Shown: piece after piece, positions 21,155 through 29,424 of the stretch
How positions within the stretch are numbered: position 1 is the stretch's first letter
Layout: every line of letters starts with the position of its first letter
Assembly: GCA_019828565.1 (NCBI GenBank)
Contig: JAHDYR010000035.1
Location: forward strand, 124,001-188,000
Reading direction: 5' to 3'
Origin: Carpediemonas membranifera
Taxonomy: Eukaryota > Fornicata
DNA: 64,000 bases
Notes under the pieces: generated by a model
The model's input: only the letters and a program-made list of their open reading frames with translations
Databases searched by the model: none
Told to the model about the DNA's origin: nothing
Position numbers and translations under genes: made by a program

Positions 21155-21186
21155 ATGTACGAAATTCTGAAATTGCAATACCAACA
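20989..21186. repeat. 24-bp perfect inverted repeat, 150-bp loop
   Basis: Bases 20,989-21,012 are the exact reverse complement of 21,163-21,186. The right arm overlaps the first codons of the 413-aa ORF (ATG at 21,155). The AT-rich arms could be a foldback element or an operator-like site in the promoter. Confidence 0.8.
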
Positions 21187-22396
21187 GAAAACTCGTGTTA
21201 TGGAGGTTCTAGCTGCAAATAACGACGATATTGTTAAGCGCTGGTCTGATAGAGTTTCAGTGAAGACGCGTAGTGTGTACAAGAAGCACCTGGAGGACGT
21301 TTTGGCCAGCATTTGCCAGGAAACAGGCGCTGAAATGCAGAAGGGCATCGAGATTGTCCGAAGCGACAACGTTACGACTTATTTGGCGCATTATTTCGCT
21401 ACAAAGACGCCTGCTATGGCTAAGAGGATCGTTTCGGCTGTTCAGTCTTTCCGGAACTTCGACTTGCCACACCCTGCGAAGCCGTTGTCCTGGAAAGAGG
21501 AGGAAGAGGTGTCCCCTGCATCAGTTGAGAGTCTCCCCAGCCCGTATGGCGCCATTGCCATTCTGCTCAACCAGACGGGCTGGGAGTATTCGTATCTCCA
21601 AGGTAATCTCCCCGATGCGATAGACCTTACCTCGTGCCCGAGCTGGATGGGCTTTGGCACGCTCAAATCGGGATTCCCGCAGGCCAGTGCTGTATCGGAG
21701 GCGCTCAAGGTTCAGGGGTTGACGGTTCGCATGCTTCGCTTTGCGCAGCGGATCGACGTGTCCACCGATAGGATGCAGTCTATCGGCACGCTAGAGCGCC
21801 GCGGCAGACCGCAGGAGAAGCCTCAGAAGGTCATTAAGGACAAGCGCATCAGCCTGACCGATGAGCAGTTCAGGCACCAGTTGGCGTCCAGTCACTTAAC
21901 GACCACGCGGCGCCCGACGATCTTTGATCTCAACCCGGAGATCACAAGCTCTGCCGACCTGGTGCCGCCGATGCTCGATGGCTGGCTTTACAACAGGCTC
22001 AAGGCCAGAATGATCGAGCTTCACGATACTAAGAAGAAAGAGAGGCAGAGCGAGGCTGACAAGGAGGCGGAGTTCGGCTCGCTGACTCGCGAGACAGAGA
22101 TGCCAGAGGGCGAGAGAGAGGGCGATACTGACGAGGAGGCGGTGTCCGACGAGCCAGCTTACCAGGCAGAGTGGATGCACTACGAGGTGCCAGCTCGCGA
22201 GGAGAGCGAGGAGGGCGCCTTTGGTGAGGAGGTGGACTTATGCAAGAGTGCCGATGAGGAACCAAAGATCGACCACGACGAGCATGGCGGGGAGGTGGCG
22301 GGCAGAGATGGTGATGGGGAGATTCAAGAGAATGTGATTGATGAGGAGCGCTCAGAGAGCGATACTGCCGACAGTATCGTCTTTTCCTTCATCTGA
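21155..22396 (+). CDS. 413-aa protein with integrase-like N-terminal (SAM-like) domain
   Basis: An intact ORF. ATGs at 21,155 and 21,200 are both possible; the second avoids the inverted repeat. Residues about 25-115 (SVKTRSVYKKHLEDVLASI, VTTYLAHYF, AKRIVSAVQSFRNF) have the helix pattern of the core-binding (SAM-like) domain of tyrosine recombinases. No catalytic R-H-R-Y domain follows. Instead there is a unique middle region, a basic linker and a long acidic, low-complexity C-terminus (about residues 290-410). It could be a DNA-binding relic of a Crypton- or DIRS-type recombinase, or an unrelated helical protein. It opens the island on the plus strand. Confidence 0.55.
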   Translation: MYEILKLQYQQKTRVMEVLAANNDDIVKRWSDRVSVKTRSVYKKHLEDVLASICQETGAEMQKGIEIVRSDNVTTYLAHYFATKTPAMAKRIVSAVQSFRNFDLPHPAKPLSWKEEEEVSPASVESLPSPYGAIAILLNQTGWEYSYLQGNLPDAIDLTSCPSWMGFGTLKSGFPQASAVSEALKVQGLTVRMLRFAQRIDVSTDRMQSIGTLERRGRPQEKPQKVIKDKRISLTDEQFRHQLASSHLTTTRRPTIFDLNPEITSSADLVPPMLDGWLYNRLKARMIELHDTKKKERQSEADKEAEFGSLTRETEMPEGEREGDTDEEAVSDEPAYQAEWMHYEVPAREESEEGAFGEEVDLCKSADEEPKIDHDEHGGEVAGRDGDGEIQENVIDEERSESDTADSIVFSFI

Positions 22397-22560
22397 CATT
22401 GTAAAGAGGAAGAGTTTATGATTGGAGCATAGCTGATGTCCATAAACACCATTCATAAGCCAGTCCTGGCTTGTTTTCCACTGCTACTTCTCTCGTTGCG
22501 ACGCACAGCTAGCTGTCGCGAAATGCACTTTAAGACCGAATTTCACACAGCTACCTGTGC

Positions 22561-23868
22561 ATGGTGTTCGAGCTAGATAGCGACAAGCTGGAGCGACTTA
22601 CTTCCCTTACCTGGTAATAGTAGACAATATCTGCACGACTTTGAACCTGAAAAGCTGCAGGTCGTGATCAAAGTTGATGAGCATTATGGTATGGAGGTTC
22701 CCACCCTGCTAGCGCTCAAGGACAGTCCGCATGTCCTCCCTGTCGTCGATACAGGTTTTTGTCGACCGTGATCCAGCCTTCATGGCTCCTTTGGTCAACT
22801 GTACCCCCTTCGCTGGCATCTGCAAGGCTCACTCCAGCGTGCAGTTCCGCTATGTTTCGCATCTGCTGCAGGCAGTATGCTACATGCATGACCACGGGGT
22901 TGTCCATTGCGATATTAAGCCAGACAACTTCCTCTTCAGCAAGAGTCAGAAGGGATACCTCATTGATTTTGGGTCTGCAATGAGGAAGCCGGCTAATGGC
23001 GACGACAGGTGGGCCATACAACTGAGATTCGCATCCGAGTATCGCGGCACCCATGGATATTTGCCCCCAGAGCTTTTCTACGAGTACCTTGTCTCGCGCT
23101 CAGTGATTCCTGCTGCACGCGACACCTCCAAGCTCGCGCGCATGACGGCAGGGGCTCTTTTCGTCACTTCTTATGTCGTCACACCTGCATCGGACATTTA
23201 CTCTTGCGGTATTGTCATTATGATGCTCGTTAACGGTCTCTCTAAGTCCCCCTTTGCCGCGAAGGTGACTGACATGGGTGCAAACATGGCGCAGATCGAC
23301 AACAAGAAGAAGAAAAAAGATGCTGAAGCTTGGTAGCTTGCTGAACTGGTGCCAATTCTATGGTGGGCAGTTGCAGTTGTCACCTCAGGCACAGACACAT
23401 TTCAAAGATTGCCTCGAGTGTGTCAACGTGAACTCTGAGCTCCCGATTCGCGGCACCACGCCACCTACTTGTCTCAGCCTGTACGACCTGGCAATGCAGA
23501 TGCTCCACTTCGACCCTGCGAAGCGTCCCACTGCTGCCGAATGTCTTGACAAGCTCAAGGTCATCATGCGCGTGCATGAATGCGTCGCCAAGCCGAGTCC
23601 GCTTCTGTTAGATGATACAGAAGAGGTCACCCTGTCTGCAGCTCAGCGAAAGAGACTGACCGACTGCTGTCAGCGAGGGTTTGAGGGTCAAGTCTTCTAT
23701 CGGCGCTGCATAGTGTGTGGTAGAGACCTTCATGGACGCGAGAACGTCAGCTGTGACACATGCCACAAGGGATACAGGCAGGTGAGCACCAATAAGTGCG
23801 CAAAAGGTGTGCGCGGAAGACTGCACAGGCAGTTTATTGCAATGATTGAGCGGACGAAAAGAGATTGA
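22561..23868 (+). CDS. Cdc7-like Ser/Thr protein kinase with C-terminal zinc module
   Basis: The kinase core is clear: VVIKV (ATP-binding Lys), a GMEVPTLLAL helix with Glu, the catalytic loop HCDIKPDNF, LIDFGSA for DFG, GTHGYLPPEL for APE and ASDIYSCGIV. The activation-segment insert and MLHFDPAKRPTAAECL resemble the Cdc7 family that phosphorylates replication helicases. After the kinase comes a Cys cluster, RRCIVCGRDLHGRENVSC, CDTCHKG and NKC, which also occurs in the gene at 28,096-29,104. Two frame changes fall in homopolymers (T5 at 22,756; A6 at 23,313) and are probably base-call errors. A third near 22,610 leaves the start unresolved; ATG 22,561 is preceded by CTTTAAG. Confidence 0.7.
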
Positions 23869-23980
23869 TACTTTCTGTGATGCAGGAATGAGATCAATGC
23901 TGCTGACAGGTCTCGAGATGGCAGAGGTGCTGGAGAAGAGAGCAGAAACAGAATCAGAAGTAAATGTCCTAAGGAGATGT

Positions 23981-24444
23981 AACAGAAGTAGCAAGCAATG
24001 TTTAATAACGTATGAACAGTCCTTTTGATGTTGTTTAGTGATTTTTGTGCATTAACGACCGAGAACAGTGGAGTGCAACGCAGATGTTGGTTATTGATGG
24101 TAGATGGCGCGCTTTTGACGACAGCTGGTTGCTTTTGCAGTATAAAGAACCGCATAGCTGCCACTAGTTCCTTCCAATAATGCTTTCCCGCCATTTTGAG
24201 GTTGGAATGAAATTCCAAGCACCGTGCACTTTATGTAATTGCCCAATATCAACGCCACCCCCGCCCCCAGCGCCTCCACGCCCCACGCCAACGCCACCTC
24301 CGCCCCCCTGGCGCTCAGTTCAGGAGATGTCCGGTCGATAAGCCATAAACTGCACGGATCCACAAACGTGGATTGGCCTGAACGACAGCGCTGAGGCCCA
24401 AACAGGTGGTGAGACATTAAAAAGACTCATTTGCAATCCATTTA
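23981..24444. repeat. Dispersed island repeat, copy A
   Basis: A 464-bp sequence nearly identical to 25,798-26,256 and, over its inner 374 bp, to 27,701-28,074. It lies in the spacer between the kinase gene and the 3' end of the minus-strand gene that stops at 24,442, and its last bases include that stop codon. It contains a GC-rich CCACCCCCGCCCCCAGCGCC tract and the hairpin ATCCAC-AAAC-GTGGAT. Open frames on its minus strand differ between copies because of single-base run-length changes, so it is probably non-coding. Confidence 0.9.
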
Positions 24445-25613
24445 CTCAGTCCTCACCCTCTTACCACTTGTCTCGATCTCTGAATCATCCTCTATTGTGT
24501 TGTCCGCATGCTTCTGCTTTTCGGGCGACTCATGGGTCACCGCCGCGGTTTGTCCGAGACCAAATGCCATTCTTGCAAACGCCATAAGGTCTGGCGGGAA
24601 TGTACTGCTTGTCGTCAGAGCATTGTAGATCTCAGGACGGATATCTTTCGCCGTTGAGTAAACCATGCACAGATGACTGTGAACAATGAGGGTGCTCAAG
24701 CCCCTGACTGTATCGTTATCCTTCGGGATCATTCGGTTCTTCAGCAAGGAAGTGAAGTCGGCGAAGTGGATGATGATGACACCAATGATGTTGTGGAACT
24801 TTGACATCATGCTTTCTGTCTCACCCATCAGTTTCAGACGCTCCACAACGTTGTTGTAGAAGGGGGTCTTCGTTATGTTAAGGCGTGTGGAAAGTGCACC
24901 TTGCTTGTTCGCCTGGACAAAGATCCTCTGCTGCTGAAGAGCCACTGAGAGCAGGGCGTCGCTGGGGGCCACGTTTTCGTTATACTTAATCTTCTGGCTT
25001 GACAAACAGTCGTAGAGACAAAGCTGGTAAGCAATCCAGGCCCGAATAACTCGGACGTTGTTCTCCTGGAATGAGTGTTCCAGCTCGTGAAGGGTCGACT
25101 CACTGGCGTTGAAACCATCCATCCCAGAGATATCGATGGTAATGGCAGAGTTTTTCGGCACGCTGCGAATCCACGTTTCAAGGCTTGTCTCTTCCTGGCG
25201 GCTGAGGTTCTTGAGTGGTACGATGACCTGCTGTTGTGTCGGGGCAGGCGTACCAGCGCGTCGCGGCGCCAGCTGTCTCAGCTTCTTTGTCTGCACCTTC
25301 TTCTTCGCAGACTTGGTGGTCTTGGGCTGAAGCTTGGATGCAGGCTTGGCGGTTTCTCCTACCGCGACAGGCACATCTTCAATGGGCTCTTGGGGAATCT
25401 CCGCCAGGAGATCTAGCTCTTCTCATGATAGACGGGCTGTCGGCGAAGAGATCGCGCAAGAAACGGTCGAATGCTCTGTCAAACTCACCAGAAATGACCG
25501 CGGCGATCTTTCGGGCCTGTCTGTTGTTTCTTTCTGATGGGACAGGGCCACAAGTAAGCTCAATAGCAGCAATAAGCTGCTGCAAATGCAGTTCTGACTC
25601 CAGAGTGTCCATT
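24442..25613 (-). CDS. Unknown protein (about 390 aa), one frameshift
   Basis: The N-terminal part starts at ATG 25,613 (MDTLESELHLQQLIAAIEL). After a one-base frame change near 25,425, 310 codons follow, with a basic Lys-rich linker (KSAKKKVQTKKLRQL) and a globular helical region (ITIDISGMDGFNASESTLHE, FHNIIGVIIIHFADFTSLL). The C-terminus is acidic. No known domain is recognised. The upstream frame is open to copy B of the repeat, so a longer N-terminus is possible. It lies in the island between repeats A and B. Confidence 0.55.
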
Positions 25614-25797
25614 GCTGCATAAGCTGCACATGAATCCAGCCTGGTCGATTCCTTCACGCGGCAGACAAGAAGAGAGACGTGCCAGGCATGGCACTCTCTC
25701 TGGCAATGGCAAGTCTTCAACGGGAAGCCGCGAACGCCTCGTTGATCTGTCTTGGCATTTGTTGAGGACAACACAGCTGTAAACGACAATAAGATGA

Positions 25798-26256
25798 AAC
25801 AGAAGTAGCAAGCAATGTTTAATAACGTATGAACAGTCCTTTTGATGTTGTTTAGTGATTTTGTGCATTGACCGAGAACAGTGGAGTGCAACGCAGATGT
25901 TGGTTATTGATGGTAGATGGCGCGCTTTTGACGACAGCTGGTTGCTTTTGCAGTATAAAGAACCGCATAGCTGCCACTAGTTCCTTCCAATAATGCTTTC
26001 CCGCCATTTTGAGGTTGGAATGAAATTCCAAGCACCGTGCACTTTATGTAATTGCCCAATATCAACGCCACCCCCGCCCCCAGCGCCTCCACGCCCCACG
26101 CCAACGCCACCTCCGCCCCCTGGCGCTCAGTTCAGGAGATGTCCGGTCGATAAGCCATAAACTGCACGGATCCACAAACGTGGATTGGCCTGAACGACAG
26201 CGCTGAGGCCCAAACAGGTGGTGAGACATTAAAAAGACTCATTTGCAATCCATTTA
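25798..26256. repeat. Dispersed island repeat, copy B
   Basis: A 459-bp copy, same orientation as copy A, with a few single-base differences (for example CATTGACC for CATTAACGACC, and one C fewer in the C-tract). It sits upstream of the minus-strand gene 24,442-25,613 and downstream of the minus-strand gene 26,276-26,878. Confidence 0.9.
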
Positions 26257-26275
26257 ACCACATCACTCTCTCTGA

Positions 26276-26878
26276 TCATTCATATTTGAAGGTTAGGGCA
26301 TTAACAACCATGTGATCCTTCGCGCTGGAGTTAAGACGATAAATGATGTAGTAGGTAAACTCTTCTTCATCGATCTTCTCGTCAACAAGCGCCTTGTACC
26401 AAACCATGAACTCATTGGGAACGGTGACCATCACGAAGACAATCTTGCGTTCAATATCAGAGACACGGAAGGGGAAGTGCTGAGTCGCAAAGTCAGCTAG
26501 CGTCCTGCCGCTACAGGAAAGGGCGATCTTGCCCCAATGCAGGAACTCCAAGTGACGCTGCATGACGCTTGATGCTCGCTCAATGCTCGATACATGCTCG
26601 ACACCACGAGAGGAAGATGATATTGTTCTCGTGATGCTGTCCGTACCCGAGCACCGCACAACTCCGTCTCCATAGCTCTCCTGCAGAGCAGCCGTTTTCT
26701 CGTTGTAAATCGTCGCCGCGTTCTCTGTAGTTAGCCAGAACATCACAAATCGTTCCACACAGGAATCCTCGATCATGTTGATGCATTGACTTGCGGTCTC
26801 TATCTTACCACGCTTTATAGTGGTGTATAGAGCCGCAAGATGCTCAAATGCGATCCACTGTTGGCTGTCTGTCGTCAT
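26276..26878 (-). CDS. Unknown 200-aa protein
   Basis: An intact ORF from an ATG at 26,878. It is helical and mixed in composition (WIAFEHLAALYTTIKRGK, IERKIVFVMVTVPNEFMVW, FTYYIIYRLNSSAKDHM) with no signal peptide, membrane segment or metal-binding cluster. I recognise no family. It is transcribed divergently from the SET gene; only 66 bp separate the two start codons, so they may share a promoter. Confidence 0.6.
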   Translation of the reverse strand: MTTDSQQWIAFEHLAALYTTIKRGKIETASQCINMIEDSCVERFVMFWLTTENAATIYNEKTAALQESYGDGVVRCSGTDSITRTISSSSRGVEHVSSIERASSVMQRHLEFLHWGKIALSCSGRTLADFATQHFPFRVSDIERKIVFVMVTVPNEFMVWYKALVDEKIDEEEFTYYIIYRLNSSAKDHMVVNALTFKYE

Positions 26879-26944
26879 CGTTCAAATCCGATGTGCAGGT
26901 TATGGAACAGAGAGCGAGTTTCGCAATTGTGAGTGACAACAGGA

Positions 26945-27661
26945 ATGCACACTATCATGATCCCGCATGTTGCTACAGATGGATCAGAGGAAGAGGAGAA
27001 CATTACAATGTCTCTAGATGATTACGAGAAATTGATGTCTCTGAAAAAGCTCTCTAAGGAGGATAGAGAGCAGTTCCTCGGTGCAGGTGGCAAGAAGGCG
27101 GACTCTGAGCATGCAGGCGAAGAACTACTTGAGAACGGCATCGCTAAGACCGCAGATGGGATCCTTCTTGAGCCACAGAAGTCCCTCATGGGCACCGATG
27201 TTGGCCAAGGGGTCATCTCGTCGCACCGAATCGACGTCGGTTCTCTGGTCGGTGTCTATGCTGGTGAGGTCATCCATGAGCGCCAGTCAAATGGTAACTA
27301 CGACTACCTCATCGATGGAACCCAGTTTTGCGTCAGCGCCAACCCTGAAACAATCGGTGTCCATCGCATCAACGACAACCCGGTCGTGACCAATGTGCAG
27401 TGCCACATTGGTCACGTTCTTGTTCGTGTTGCTGCTGATGAGACGAAACTGCTCCCGCTTCTCTTCTTCGTGTGCGTTCGAACAATTCACCCCTACGAAT
27501 ATTTATCACTCGAGTACGACCATCACTACTGGGCCCAAGGAGAGTGGGAGCGACTTCCGCTGTTCGTTGTGTCGTTCAAGCGCCTTGCCCAGAACGCATC
27601 CCTCCATGGTATATCTTCTGCCCGAGAGACGGCGCGTCAGTACCTGCGCCTGGCTGAATAG
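26945..27661 (+). CDS. SET-domain protein (putative protein-lysine methyltransferase)
   Basis: SET proteins transfer methyl groups from S-adenosylmethionine to lysine, usually on histones. The ATG at 26,945 gives 238 aa. After a charged N-terminus, the SET core begins with GQGVISSHRIDVGSLVGVYA followed by GEVI, then a YDYLID strand, a RINDNPVVTNVQ segment where NHSxxPN is expected, and TIHPYEYLSLEYDHHYW in place of the usual GEELTxDYG. The fold is recognisable, but the NHS motif is degenerate, so catalytic activity is uncertain. It is convergent with the gene at 28,096-29,104, with repeat copy C between them. Confidence 0.65.
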   Translation: MHTIMIPHVATDGSEEEENITMSLDDYEKLMSLKKLSKEDREQFLGAGGKKADSEHAGEELLENGIAKTADGILLEPQKSLMGTDVGQGVISSHRIDVGSLVGVYAGEVIHERQSNGNYDYLIDGTQFCVSANPETIGVHRINDNPVVTNVQCHIGHVLVRVAADETKLLPLLFFVCVRTIHPYEYLSLEYDHHYWAQGEWERLPLFVVSFKRLAQNASLHGISSARETARQYLRLAE

Positions 27662-27700
27662 GTAAACGGACGTCTATAGTATCTATCTTTTGTTCCTTTC

Positions 27701-28074
27701 TGATGTTGTTTAGTGATTTTGTGCATTAACGACCGAGAACAGTGGAGTGCAACGCAGATGTTGGTTATTGATGGTAGATGGCGCGCTTTTTGACGACAGC
27801 TGGTTGCTTTTGCAGTATAAAGAACCGCATAGCTGCCACTAGTTCCTTCCAATAATGCTTTCCCGCCATTTTGAGGTTGGAATGAAATTCCAAGCACCGT
27901 GCACTTTATGTAATTGCCCAATATCAACGCCACCCCCGCCCCCAGCGCCTCCACGCCCCACGCCAACGCCACCTCCGCCCCCTGGCGCTCAGTTCAGGAG
28001 ATGTCCGGTCGATAAGCCATAAACTGCACGGATCCACAAACGTGGATTGGCCTGAACGACAGCGCTGAGGCCCA
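27701..28074. repeat. Dispersed island repeat, copy C (shorter)
   Basis: A 374-bp copy in the same orientation, lacking about 80 bp on the left and 35 bp on the right of copies A and B. It separates two convergent genes, the SET protein (ends 27,661) and the minus-strand gene ending at 28,096. Confidence 0.9.
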
Positions 28075-28095
28075 GACATGCACATATACATTCAT

Positions 28096-29104
28096 TTATT
28101 CCTGTCTCGCTCTCTTGCCTGTCTGATCGCGACGTTTGACCCACTCAAATGCCTCATCTGTGAGGTAGACAGAGACGTCGCGAGTATTCCCAGTCCTAAC
28201 CTTCCGAATCAACGTTCGGCAAGGATCTTTGGGTGTCGTCGTTGAGGTACGACGGCAAGCCCACTCTGAGGTCTCGCATGAGCCCCCGCACACGATGCAA
28301 CGTCCTGACAGGACAAGCGGGGGGTCATGCGTTCTGGCCATAGCTAGCTGGTCCACCTGGCTAGCAGTCAGTGTGCGGGACATGAGCGTACCGCGCGTCT
28401 TGCCCGTGTCTTCGGGCCTGGGCCTCGGCTCATCCAGGTCTCCGACGTCCGAAGTCGTCATCGTTGCCTGCTCCAAAGTGGTGGGCTCCGGCTGAGACCT
28501 GACACCTGGCAGCCTGAGCATGGTCTTACGGCCGCCGCTACGCAGCCTCTCAATCTCATCCTCAAGAATGCTGACCTTCTTCGTCAGAGCATGATGTTCA
28601 CTTGTCGCAACGAGCGACACTGGCGACTTAAGCAGCGCGATGAACGCCCTGACGTTATCGTGCAATGGAACCGAGAAGGCCTGGGCCAAGCTCTCGACCA
28701 GCTCCAGGACCTTGGGCAGGGGTGTCGGGCTCAAGCTCATTGTGAGCTGCGCGGTTCCGGTACTCAACGAGATCACGAATGATCTTGGCATGGGCTTTGT
28801 TGTACGCCGCTCGATTGGACATCTCACGAAGGATTCTTGATGAATCCACGTCCTGTTCGAGCTCTTTGCCGAGGAGGTCCTTCTCGGTGCTATTGGGCTT
28901 GCACCCGGGGTTAAATGCAGGCGAGGCCAAGATCTTCCGCATCCAAGGGACCATCATGGCGAGCAGCTGAAGAACTCGCGCATTATCGCCAAGGATGCGG
29001 AGCTGCTCATCGTTCCATGGTGAAATGAACAGGTGATGATCTTGTCGAGCGGATGATTGCCCTTTGAGAGGTGCTTGGCGATGCTTAGCGCGATATCGGT
29101 CCAT
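28096..29104 (-). CDS. Helical protein with R-x4-H (HEPN-like) motif and zinc module
   Basis: ATG at 29,104; one frame change in a run of four G at 28,719-28,722 (plus strand) joins two halves into about 336 aa. The first half is all-helical and contains IIRDLVEYRNRAAHNEL; RNRAAH fits the R-x4-H signature of HEPN RNases. A coiled coil follows (KKVSILEDEIERL), then SGRCIVCGGSCETSEWAC, a Cys cluster beginning with the same RCIVCG as in the kinase at 22,561-23,868. The start codon lies inside a CATCCACA-AC-TGTGGATG hairpin. An HEPN RNase is a hypothesis based on one motif and helicity. Confidence 0.5.
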
Positions 29105-29119
29105 CCACAACTGTGGATG
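29102..29119. repeat. Hairpin at the start codon of the HEPN-like gene
   Basis: CATCCACA/TGTGGATG, 8-bp perfect arms with a 2-nt loop. It is a variant of the ATCCAC-AAAC-GTGGAT hairpin present at 24,357, 26,169, 28,031 and 29,255. Confidence 0.8.
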
Positions 29120-29137
29120 ACGAGCAATTTAAGGTAG

Positions 29138-29402
29138 GTGCCGCATCAGTCAATAACCCCGTGCTATCGTGCAATAGAACACAGTTAACACTGCTTTCCA
29201 TGCGCAGCAACACAGCCTGTGGCGGAGAGACGCCCGGTATGGACGACACCAGGTGATCCACAAACGTGGATTGGCCAATTACGTCGGCCCCTCCCATCCC
29301 GCATCCCTCAGGATACGCAAGCACAAGCTCTCTCCCTGCAGCACCTCTCTGGCGCTCTCTAAAATCGTCGTATAGCGTAAACAGAATGTGCCGCATCAGT
29401 CA
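29138..29402 (-). other. P-loop-like gene fragment between 15-nt direct repeats
   Basis: The sequence GTGCCGCATCAGTCA occurs at 29,138-29,152 and 29,388-29,402. Between them the minus strand is open and encodes GGADVIGQSTFVDHLVSSIP, similar in spacing to a Walker A motif followed by a helix but with Gln instead of Lys. The GQSTFVD part is encoded by the ATCCAC/GTGGAT hairpin that also occurs in the island repeats. I read it as a fragment or chance frame, not a functional NTPase. Confidence 0.3.
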
Positions 29403-29424
29403 TTCGTTCATTTTATTCCACTTA

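Noticed and set aside
21151-21185. Sixth intron upstream of the 413-aa ORF
   Set aside because: GTATGT...AACAG is 35 nt long, but the acceptor lacks TWACACAG and no upstream exon in frame is visible. It is left as a possibility only.
24091-24417. Minus-strand ORFs of 68-111 codons in the three island cassettes as a repeated protein
   Set aside because: The frames differ between copies because of single-base changes in C and T runs, and the translation is Gly/Ala-rich without structure. Non-coding repeat is the simpler reading.
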